Assembly: GCF_963675165.1 (NCBI RefSeq)
Contig: NC_087386.1
Location: forward strand, 3,974,169 to 4,038,168
DNA: 64,000 bases
Source of the DNA: Halichondria panicea
Taxonomy: Eukaryota; Porifera; Demospongiae; Suberitida; Halichondriidae
Reading direction: 5' to 3'
Made by a program: the position numbers and the translations under genes. Below the pieces are notes generated by a model. The model worked only from the letters and a program-made list of their open reading frames with translations, was not told the DNA's origin and did no database searches. Position 1 is the first letter of the stretch; every line of letters starts with the position of its first letter. This document shows positions 24,563-35,700 of the stretch, one piece after another.

Positions 24563-25640
24563 TATGGGGGGTGATCAGTGCAAAAACCTCCAGCTCTTTT
24601 TATTTAGTACTAAAATCATTTGCATAGTGAAGTTCTACATACAAATGATGCGCTCTCTCTTATTTGCATGGTGAAGTTCTACATACAAATGATGCGCTCA
24701 CTCTTATTTGCATGGTGAAGTTCTACATACAAATGATGCGCTCACTCTTATTTGCATGGTGAAGTTCTACATACAAATGATACTCTCATTTGCATGGGGA
24801 AGTTCTACAGGAAGTTCTACATACAAATGATACTCTCATCTGCATGGTGAATTTCTACATATAAATGACTCTTATTTGCATGGGGAAGTTCTACATACAA
24901 ATGATACTCTCGCATTTGCATAGTTAATTTGCTAAACTATAGAAACTACTCCCCTTTTCACCTAAGAAAAGGCTTAGGGGAGAGAGTAATCTTTTTTAAC
25001 TCCGTTATTGGACACGCCCACTTATGTGACCAAAAGGGATTGCCACATGAGCGGGCGTGTCCAACACGTAGTTGATATGTTAATTAAAATGTCCGTCTCT
25101 ATATATTATTGTGTCCTCCTTCAATATGCCACTATAAATTTACAGTTGTCCTATAGGGGCATGCGTGAAGAATGTCACGCTCCCACAATGTTAACGTCCT
25201 AACAACTTGCGTGCTACCATGCACTCACGCATGTACTATTTCTGCTGGGATCAAAGCTGAATAAACACCCACACATTATGTAGTTATAGTGGTTTGTTCT
25301 AATTGTATTCCAACCTTCCCTTTTTCATCCGAGCCCTTCCTTATAGATGAAAAAGGGAGTGGTTTCAAATCAATGCAAATATATATGAGAGTGTCATTGT
25401 AAAACTAACAAAGCTTATCATTTGCCATGCAGCGTTATTTGTATGTAGAACTTCTCATTTGTATGTAGAACTTTCATCGTATGTAGAACTTCACCATGCA
25501 AATAAGAGTATCATTTGTATGTAGAACTTCACCATGCAAACAAGAGAGAGCGTGTCATTTGTATGTAGAACTTTACCATGCAAATAATTTTAGTACTAAA
25601 TAAAAAGAACTGGAGGTTTTGGCACTGATCACCCCCCATA
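24563..25640. mobile_element. Foldback element with minisatellite arms
   Basis: Long inverted ends start TATGGGGGGTGATCAGTGC. The left arm (24563-24920) continues with a TTTAGTACTAAAAT stretch and then tandem copies of a unit of about 44 bp around GAAGTTCTACATACAAATGA. The right arm (25430-25640) carries the same in reverse complement. GAACAT flanks both ends (24557-24562, 25641-25646), or AGAACATTATG if the first bases belong to the target. No coding frame of note lies inside. Confidence 0.8.
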
Positions 25641-25653
25641 GAACATTATGTAA

Positions 25654-25818
25654 TATTTAGAACACACCTAGCCAAGATTAAGTGTTTTAATGCGTGCCGA
25701 GGATTGGCTCGAGGTTAACGTAATGCTCGAGGCGGAGCCGAGTGCATTACGTAACCGAGAGCCAATCCAAGGCACTGGCATTAAAGCACGTGGTCTTGGG
25801 TAGGTGTGTTCTAAATGT
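25654..25818. repeat. Hairpin (foldback) element of about 165 bp
   Basis: The sequence starts ATTTAGAACACACCTAGCC and ends with the complement TAGGTGTGTTCTAAAT. The inner part is also inverted (GATTGGCTCGAGGTTAACGTAATG against CATTACGTAACCGAGAGCCAATC), so nearly all of it can fold on itself. Confidence 0.75.
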
Positions 25819-25819
25819 T

Positions 25820-26757
25820 TTAGTGCTTCACGTGACCACTTGCCGGATTGCTCCGTATACTATGGTTCGAAAAATCAGTATACTGTAGCCATTTTTTTTG
25901 ACAAAAGAATGGCTAGTCGATTTGCTGCACCTGTAAGTGACTCCAAAGAGCTTAAACTGCGTTCTTCTGCAATTCCAGTCAAAACTAATGCGTGTACGGA
26001 GTGGGGTGTTAAACTCTGGGCGGATTGGTCAAGAGCAAGAGCTGTTGAAGTTGACCGAGTAAACCCAACAACACCATTGCTACAAATGCCTGTGCCAGAC
26101 TTTGCATACTGGTTCGGAAAGTTTGTCCTTGAAATTCGCAAGCAAACAGGAACAGAGTACCCTCCAAAGACACTGTGCGGTATTTTGAAAGAAATGAAGT
26201 GTATGATGTCAACCCCTTGAGTCCGCTTGATCCTAGGTTTGGGAACTGTGCTACTACACTGTACCGTCAAGACTTTAGCGACCAGCTAATAAAGGAACGT
26301 ACAGGACATCGCTCGCTTGAAGCTATACATAAATATAAACGAACTGGACCCGACCAGCAATACAAGGTATCGATGGCACTGCTCCCACAAATAGACGGGA
26401 AAGAGAACAAGAAACTGTATGGATGCAGAAACTGTATGGATGCTAATGATGATGATGATGAGTTTATCCCTATGAAGAAAAAGCCCAAAATTAAGCCAGA
26501 AAGACCTCAAAGCCATGTTTGAACATTCATCTTTACAAAATTGCACAATCAATATTCAAATGAAGTAATAGTTTGTATGTATGTAATTCCTTTCTGGTGC
26601 TCTTAATTGATATAAAAATAATATTATTATGAAGAAAAAAGTGTGCATTAACTAGTTAAAGCACACTTAAGTGTGCATTATGCTATTTAATGTAGGTGTC
26701 ACATGACCACTTTTGTGCACTGTCATTGGCTAGTGGTCACGTGATCAGCACTAAATA
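25820..26757 (+). pseudogene. Crypton-type tyrosine recombinase relic (DUF3504-like)
   Basis: Two frames carry pieces of one protein. Frame A (from ATG 25908 to 26220) has an N-terminal DNA-binding-like part ending in PVPDFAYWFGKFVLEIRKQTG and YPPKTLCGIL. Frame B (to 26522) has CATTLYRQDFSDQLIKERTG, then HRSLEAIHKYKRT, which looks like the C-terminal catalytic end of Crypton / KIAA1958-type tyrosine recombinases (His-x-x-Arg-like block and final Tyr). The central catalytic part, including the first Arg region, is missing, and the frame changes near 26200. So this is a broken copy with an internal deletion. An inverted pair TTTAGTGCT-CACGTGACCACT (25820-25845) and its complement (26733-26757) may mark its ends, although classical Cryptons lack such repeats. 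Confidence 0.65.
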
Positions 26758-27023
26758 TAATTATTACCCTTTGCTATCTGTTCTGGCAAGGATCGTGTGT
26801 CAAATACTCTTCGCAAAAATAAATCGCTAAACCTAAACTTACTAGACGTTATCATAATTATATCAAAACATTAGTAATTCGGTATCTAACATATTCATGT
26901 GGTGATGGTAAGTATATATACTGCCATATAGCAGGTATATTTTGAGGGTGTAACCTTTCGCGTAAACAGTTAGAAAGGTTTTCGCGGATTTAATTTTCGT
27001 AGAATAGGTTGCAGCATGCATGC

Positions 27024-28920
27024 ATACGATATTACATTCGTGGGCATAAATGTTCACGGTATATGCTTATGCTTAATCAGCAAAAACTTTTATATCCTCG
27101 AAATGATATTATTTTTAATAGCTTCTATAATAACAATTATGGTATATGAAGCTTGGTGGATTTTACTCAAGATTTCTGCATGCCGATCATGGTCGAAATC
27201 AGAGTTGTTTTAATAGAATCTACCTACATTGACTCTATAATTATTATGGTTTTGCTTGCCACGGTTGAATAGATACCTATACATTGACTCTGTATTGGGA
27301 GAGCGTCTAAAACTTGTACAATGTGTTCATAAATACAGTGAATACAATGTGTACCATTTGGCCAATGGCTACCCATGACCAATACACATTATTATACATC
27401 CTTTGATGCAAGGTGTAAAAGCATCTAAAGCTTAGAAGTTTGTTATGAAAGAGGAAATGTGCACAAAGATGCATGGGTGTCACAATGCCATTTGATGACC
27501 ATTCATGTATGTGTACATAATAATTAATTAATGCGACAATACAACTTTTTAGCATAATACCGGCAGAATATTTTCAGTTCAATACAATCGAATGTAAACA
27601 GTAATAATATTAACGTTCATGCATAATTATACATCTACCTTGGTGGTTCACAGGCTGATTATACATGCAGTTATTTTTATGGCCAAGTACGTGAGACCCC
27701 AAGCATTATTTCTACTGCTCATTGTCCTTGCTGTCATTGACTGGTCACAGGCTAGTAAAAATCAGGTGAGTCAAAGTGGTTGATTTTAACTCTTTTAGCT
27801 GTTGGCGGCTCCTCATGCTCATGATCGAGGTCTAATAGTCTTCACTTTGCTTGACTCACTGTGTACATCAATTCACAGATTAAGGAGACATTGATTTCAC
27901 TGGACCAGGTACAGAATGTACACCATCATCAAAAGAGAGCAAATTCTGACCAAGACGATGACAATAATCTGCGCACAGTAAGTAGGTGTGACATAGATCT
28001 ATTAGATCTACAAAAATTATATCTAACTACAGCCATGCCAGTGTAAAGCACATAACTAATTAGTGGGAAGAAAGTTTGGGGATTGTGGCTTTAAACTAGC
28101 TTTCATGCACATAAACTTAGTATAATTATGTGTACACGCATGTAATCTTATTTCAAGCTCATGCACACCCTGCATACACAACATGCAGAGTCTCATCATC
28201 GTCTTCACCCTTGGAATAACAATAGGACTCTTGCTCATCATGACTATCTGTGCTGTTTGTATGCTGCACAGAGCTCGCTATGGGAGATTCTGCTGCTTGG
28301 AAGCGGTAAGATTATAGATCCTGCAGGCATGTAAACGATATCCGACAATCTGTTTGATTATTGCAGAAAATAAGGTATCCTCGGCAAGCTCTTAACTTTG
28401 AATCTGATTGGTGAGTTGTAGATGAGCTTATCAATTTTGCTTAATTTTTTTTTGGGTTACCAATCCACGAGCGCATCAAGTATTAAACTGTGTTTTACCC
28501 TTAACGCGGAAAAAATGTATATATATATATTTATATATATACATAGTAGTGAAAAAGAAACTGAGCTGACTGGACCTCCACAGTACGATGCTACATACTT
28601 GGTCAACGAGTCACCACCAGTGTATGAAGACGCACTGCAAGACATATAGTGATTGCAACCGGTAATTAATTCCCTAGCTGACATAATGAGCTATAATAAT
28701 TCACTGCTTTTTTTTAGGTGTTGACACAAGTGAAATTGAACTTCCTCCATATCCATTGGACAGTCCAACAATTCTATTTCATCTGAGACGCAATTGCAAT
28801 TAAGAAACTGAGAACGAAGAGAGTAGACAAGAGGAAGAGAGTAGACAAGAATACAACAATACTGTTACACAGAGACTTTGAAACTGAAAATGTTGTCAGA
28901 AATATCATGTATAGCTCTGA
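27024..28920. repeat. Segmental duplication, unit 2
   Basis: Direct repeat of 20986-24135 without the hAT-like insert. The match ends shortly after AACTGAAAATGTTGTCAGA. Confidence 0.85.
27679..28649 (+). pseudogene. PPxY membrane protein, copy 2 (C-terminally frameshifted duplicate)
   Basis: This is a close duplicate of the gene at 22883-24085. Exons 27679-27765, 27879-27977, 28189-28305, 28367-28410 and 28547 onward match copy 1 with few changes (for example K to Q in the ectodomain and R to C at the exon 4/5 junction). In exon 5 two extra bases (ACATATAG against ACATAG) shift the frame and create a TAG stop at 28647-28649, giving 149 aa. The signal peptide, TM helix and the GPPQY and SPPVY motifs remain, but LPPYPL is lost. 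The old last exon (from 28718) also has further indels, including an added TTAA, and its stop codon is changed. It may be a pseudogene, or it may make a shortened protein that keeps two WW-binding sites. Sequence cannot decide. Confidence 0.75.
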
Positions 28921-28929
28921 TATTGCCCA

Positions 28930-29778
28930 GTGGAATGGGAGGGATTAAATACGCAATAATATTTGTCCTTGTATATCTACTGCATGTTCAGAATGTAAAA
29001 TTATCAGCTAAACCGTGCAGAGATCCAGCATGAAAAACGCAACAGGCAGATGCATAAATGCCAATTGTCTCGGATTATTAAAAGCTATAGAGCTATTAAT
29101 TAGTAATAGCTTATACACATTAAGATTTATGATGAACATTTTTGCATTAGCCTTTGTAGGCCTCTGGCCATGCGATATAGGTAGACTCTGTCAAAAACAC
29201 TATACCAGGCAGTAATTAATACATACATGTATACTGAATTGTGTTTGCGCTGCAACTTCATGTCCCTATTTTTATCGATTCTGTTGCAGCCGTATCTGTT
29301 TTGCAGCCGTATCTGTTTTGCAGCTCCCCGTTGCACCACAGCATGCAGTGTTGTCAAGCGGAGTTCCCCTGACCTTGTCAAGTGTTAGTACTATAAAGCA
29401 CATTGAGGATAGTATGATATAAAAGCAACAAATCTTGTTGGCCATGAAATTGTCACATTCAGATTGAGTGAGTATCTACGTGCCGCACAGCCATGCATGC
29501 AATGAGCATAAGCCAGAGCCAACCAACTAGCCATAGCTGGGAATGAGCTGAGTGTCCTTTGAGAATCTAACAATGGGTTGAACAATTAAAAATCTGCATG
29601 ACGAGTAATGACTCGCATGTCATAACCACCCTATATACATATAGGCAACATAATTATACTGTTGCCGTTATATACACTCCTGTATACATGCAATCATATG
29701 TAAGTTGAGGATCACAATCAATCTCCTGATAATTAATACAGGCTACAAGAATATAGGGAAACCACATATGAATGATGT
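28930..29778. other. Intergenic region between PPxY copy 2 and the ankyrin-Roc gene
   Basis: The two genes converge here. A short tandem repeat GCAGCCGTATCTGTTTT lies near 29287-29325. I see no gene or RNA. Confidence 0.5.
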
Positions 29779-32700
29779 TTAATGAGTGTCTGCACTTTCT
29801 GAAACGTTAGCTGCTATGTACTTGCACAGTTCGTTGGCTACAACTCCTTTACTTAAGTGAAGTGAGATACTCACTAGTGCTCGAAATGTGGCAGCATAGA
29901 GGTTTCGATCACGCCATTTCCTCAGAGCTTCTCTCATTGCCGACTGAGTACTTTGTCGATAGGCAAGGTCTTTGATGTCAGTTTGCTGACCAGCAGTCAG
30001 TCCTAGTTGGTCGAGATAGTCATCCACATTGTCGAAGCATCCAGCCAGGAGTTGAAGGTCGTGTTCTATGATCTCTGTGTCCAACAGGGTGTCATTGACC
30101 CTAGTCCTCCTCTTCAGATCCTCAATAGTTAAACTACCTCCCAGCTCACCACCTGAGGTGTTAAAATAAATATTCATACATAATGCAAAATACACACACA
30201 CACATTAAAGGCAGTACTGGCTTATAAAACAACGTAGCATTAATTAGTATGCGCAGTCTAACTTGTGTTGGTGAATTTACAGGCTACTTTCGGAGGTGAT
30301 GGAGGCAAAGAGATTTCTGAAAATTTCATTAGAGGAACACCTGCCAGCTCCTGCATGTACAAAAACACATGACTGGAGTTATAAAACATAGTATATAATT
30401 ATATGCATGCATGTAAACGTACTACTTGTCTCACTCACCAGAGGGTTCCTCCCAGCAAATACACTGAGTGGGTCAAGAATTTGTCGAAGAGACTTGTAAC
30501 TGGCATTGTTTTTATCTCTCCAAGCCTTCAGAATACCTTCCAGATTATCACTGCTGCGAAGTGTGGTCAGATCACTTTCTTTAGCAAAGGCTGAGCAGAT
30601 AATGCCTACCAGTTGATGATTCTTGCTCCAAGATGATGAAAGAGCTGAGAGAAATCGATCAGAAACTTTCGTGTTGTGTACTGGGTCGCGTTCATTAAAT
30701 AGAGGCTGAATAATATTCTCACCGAGATCAACGTATACTTCAGCTGTGAGAAGATCAATCAATCGTATATTCTCAGCACCAGTGGTAGATACAACAAATC
30801 CCTCTTGGTTGACGGTCGTAAGTGCAACACAGGTAAGACTGAATATCCTAGTTGATTTTGAAAAATCTAGGGGGTAGGTTACATCATTCGGAGGGAGCAG
30901 GAATTCTCTTGATGTGATAGTAGGGCACAATTCGCGGGCCGTGTCTCTCACTTTATTAAGTACAGTTGATCGCATCTTAAGAGCCTCAACACAGAAATCA
31001 TGTGCTTGAACAAGGACCACCACGTTTTTCTTAGCAACCACCCCGACAAGCACTTTAACCCCCTGTGGAGTACACCAGCAAACACCAGTGGTCCAGACGG
31101 AACATCGACGCTGAATAGCAGGGATAGCATCTACAGCTAATTCAGGAGCAAGGCCAAATGAAAGAGCTATTCTGAGTATGAGAACATGGAGAAATCGAGC
31201 ATCGAAGAAGTCAGTACTCTCTACACAGGACAAGATCCAACAAAAGTGGTAAACGTGGTCACTTAAATGCTCAAACACTGAATCCGGAACTGCCAATCGA
31301 ATCAGAGCTGGGCAAAAGACATAGCCGTCTTCAGAATGTGCAGTGGACTCGCTAGTTGAGGACAGGTGCTCATTGATAAGAACAAGAACTTCACTGTCTT
31401 CAATGGGAACAGCAAGCTCGAGATGGGACAAGAACCCAATCGGAATATCAATATTGAAGTTGGGGAAGTGAGCAGCAAGCTTGGATCGTGGCACTACGCC
31501 AGTGCTGGTGGCGAGGTCGCAATGTTGCTTGAAATCCTTTGGAGCAAACATTGTTCCGTTTATCTCGGCCAAGAGCTTTATTCTGTCAATAACAATAAAG
31601 CTTTTGCCAGGCGATGAGATGTTGTGTAGAAAAAGAATGTGACTGTTGTCACTCAGCTGGATGCAGATCTCAACAAGACGAGGGATGGTTGTTGGAATGA
31701 AAGAAAGAGCATTCTTCTGCTTTACAGTTGTTCGTTGAGAGTTAAGGTCGGATAAAATTTTTCGTTGAAGGTTTTCAAGCATGATAGTAATCTCATTGGA
31801 GTACTTGTCAAGAAGGTAAATCAAAAACATGTGAGAATTGAGGCTCACAGACAACCTGGATCGAATCAAATCACAACTAGTACCTACAGTGCGTCTCAAC
31901 GTCTTCATACCATTAGAATTCGAAAAACGACAATCCATTGAAACAATCTGAACTAAATCAAATGCAGGAAATTTTCCAACTGTGTGAGAGATGACCCGTT
32001 CTTTTCTGCCGATTTCGTCCTTGTCTGACACCAAATCAGCGTGGCTACACACTACAATGAGCGGCGCTTTGCCCTCAATATTGGTACATTGGTTGGCAAC
32101 AATCCCCAACCAGTAGGAGATAGAGTCGATGGTGATGGTGTCATCTCTATGGAGACCGGCTACAGTCACAAAGATAGGGGGACAAGTGTCGACTGCTGAC
32201 TTGATAATGGCGGCATGACTGCTGTAGTAGGCTTCCTGTCCGGCAAAGTCATGAAATTGAACATCTCCATAGAATCGACTCTTGAATATTCGAGGGATGA
32301 TTCCGGCTGTTTTTTGGCTCACTCCCTCAACTTTCCTGGGTTTGATAATGAGATTCACGAATGGGGCGAAAATGGTAGGCTCATGTTCCATTGCTTCTAT
32401 AAGAGTGCTCTTGCCTTCACCACCGTGACCAATGACAAACATTTTTACTGGGTTAATCAGACTATCTTTTGAGAAGACATTCCCTAGAGTCTTGCGATGG
32501 TGAGTATACACATCTTGAGAAGTTGCCCCATTCTTTAGAAGCAGCTGAATGGTTTCACTGTCCTTGGCTAGGGCCAATGGTGTCTGCCCATTGTCATCTT
32601 TGATGTTGGGGTTGCAGTGACAGTCAGTGAGGAGATAGTGAAATATTGCCATGGATTTATGCATCTGAGCTCGCAGCAGTAAGTCATCTGTGTAAAGTAT

Positions 32701-35700
32701 GTAGAATGCTTTATTTTCTATGTAGAAGTTTGCCTAAGGGGATGCTAATTACCATAATTATAGTGGTGTTATTTTCGCATGCCAAATTTTCGTATTAGTG
32801 TAGCACTAACTGCATGCTGAGTACTACTATAAACGATTACCCTAGTTAGTTTGAAGGACGTTTAATAGAAGCATTTAAAAAACGGAACTTTTAATGAGGG
32901 CTAGCCTACTGTACATGTAAGGTGGCTCATGTGCTATACGTAGGTACCATAATTATACTCTATTTTATGGTTGACTCACCAGTAACATCCACACTGCACT
33001 CAGTGACAAGGTACTTGATAACACTAAGCTTCTCCTCAAGAACTGCCAGTCCTAGTGCTGTGTCTCCACTCTCGGTTATAGGAGCTGTGAAAAGTAATTA
33101 GGAATGACTATGCATGTACATTCGATCAGGACACACTTACAGTAACAGTCAATATAAAGTTACCATTCTGTTATGTAGTATACCGCTGATACAGAGCAAA
33201 ATAGACACTGAAAGTGCACTCAAGGTACTTACGTTCGTATTATTATACGCTGCATTTACCGCATTATTTATACTAGCTCTGACCACACCCATACTAGTAT
33301 AGCTAGCGTTTTGCAAAAGTGCAATTAGGGCAGAGAGCCATTCATAGTTATAGCGACACAGTGGAGCCTCTCTAAACTACCTTCGAAGAGTAACCACCCG
33401 CTATATACAGAAGACTCGTTAATCCGACCACCCTTAGTAGAGTCTACTGTAGCGGCTTAAAGGTACATAGACTACAGCTAACTCTCAGAAACGGTCTCGT
33501 TTTATGAAGGTTCCACTATTTATAATGTGTGTAAATGTTGCTAATAAATTATTAAGTAGCAAAGGGTGGTACGTGCATGGTACTCACCTTGTAGTTAATG
33601 GTATATTAAGCCTCCTACATGTATATTGCTGTTTTAAAAGTGCTGACTCACCATTAACGTCCAAACTGTATTTACTGACAAGGTGTCTCAGGAAGTCAAC
33701 ATCACCAGCACCAATAACTAGCTTCAGTAAAAGTGCAGGGTCTGTACATAAACAATAACACATCTGGTAATAAAGAAAATTGACATAGTCTTCGGTGGGA
33801 ATAATGACAGACAAATTAATCTACATAATTATAATATGCACTCGGCAATCTTGAAATCGCATGATCTACACATAATTATAATTATACAATAATTATACCA
33901 TTAATATTCACACTGCACTCAATGACAAGGTACTTGACGACACTAAGCTTCCTTTCACAAACAGCCAGTCCTAGTGCTGTGTCGCCAATCTTGGTAACAG
34001 GAGCTGTGAAGATCAACTATTTACACATGCATGTGCAGGGACATATACATGCACACACTCGATAAACAAATAATTACCAGACAATCCTACCGTAGAAACT
34101 GAATTATTAGCGCTTACTTGAATATAAGAGTATTCTTACTTTAAGCGCATGCTCAACTGCAGGTTTTTTGAACTCGAATGGAAGCGCTTTAGAATCGATT
34201 CAGCAATTTCATTTATCTATGCGCTAGCTAGCTTGTACAGTGCATGGTAGCTATAATAATAGCTAGTGAATCCACGCAACCATTGTTGTAGTTGTAGAAT
34301 GAACTGTAACACGATAAATTATAGTATGATATCTAGTTAGAGTTACCTGCTTGCCTAGCTCGCTCACTTTCTAGCTAACTACAACGAGTCATCCCTCATC
34401 ACAAAGACATCCGGTTACTGGGTGGGGCTCGAACAAAACTGTATCATAAGCGCATCTTTAAATAGAGCTCTGCTAGCAGTAACTCTTCCACAAAGTTCAC
34501 TGGAGTATGCTCACTGTAGCTGACCTGGAGCTGAAAAGATTCATTTATTGTGCACATGCAGCCTTTTGCTGTACCTATGGAGCCTTAATTTAGTTGTCAG
34601 CCTTTTTTGCATATTTCTGCTTCTGGTAAAAAAGAAACACTAGCAGCTAGCTATATGTATGTAGCTACTAGGTACAGGTAGCAGCTTGTCAAAGACTTTC
34701 TCATGGCAGAGTTCAAGTTTATGCAGGTGAAAATAACTTTGATGACAAGCTAAAGGTTGTTGAATTAGCTGGAGATAAACGCTCTTAAACAGTGGCCTCT
34801 CTCAAATTGTAGCCTCCTCTTCCAGCAAAATGAAACATTTAGTAGCCGCGGCTCCTGATCAAGCATATATACGGTATTTTGGAGCAGTGTGTAGTGAATG
34901 GGTTCTGAGCGCTTTTGCGCAAGAGAAAATAATAACTTGATATATACAAAGGCTTAAATGAAAATGTTGGGGTCAAAAGTTGCGCCCACGGCAGCTCTTT
35001 TTATACTTTCAGCTTGCTCCGAGTTCCGGAAGTGGCTAATCCGATAATTATTTAAAGCCAACATGTGCACATTATAGGAATAAGAATGAAACAATTAATT
35101 TTTTATTCACCTTCAACATCTGCACTGCATTTAGTGACAAGGTATTTGATGACATCAATTTTCCCCTCACGAACAGCCAGCCCTAGTGCTGTGTCTCCGC
35201 TCTCGGTTACAGAAACTGTGACATAGAGGATGATCATAAGATTATGTTTTTTCATACGTGCAATACGGAAAATTAGCAATGCATGTAGCTGTGATATCAC
35301 AAGTGTTGATTTTGTGATTCGATAATGATATTCATGTACGTAATGTTAGCAGTAGAATACAGTACCTTTGTTATACCAGGAGCACATGATGGGATGGAGC
35401 GTCTTACTACGCAGATTCTGTATCGGCTAGCTATGTACAAATCATGCCATATATTTATATCAAACCGCTAAGTGCTGCTCACATTATTATTACATCAAAC
35501 GCGTTATCAGCCACACATGTACAGAGAACTTAGCACATTACAAACAAGGAAATGTAGTATACGATAGTGAATCCGCAATACTATGACGCTCCATTCCTCA
35601 TGTGCTCCTGGTTATACCTGACAGAAATCTTAAAAACAAGAGCATAACCATACAATTTTGACTCACTATTAACGTTCACACAGCACTCAGTGACAAGGAA

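Noticed and set aside
24600-24920. CRISPR-like direct repeats
   Set aside because: Units are contiguous or nearly so with no unique spacers, lie in a eukaryotic context and are mirrored at 25430-25590, so they are foldback arms.
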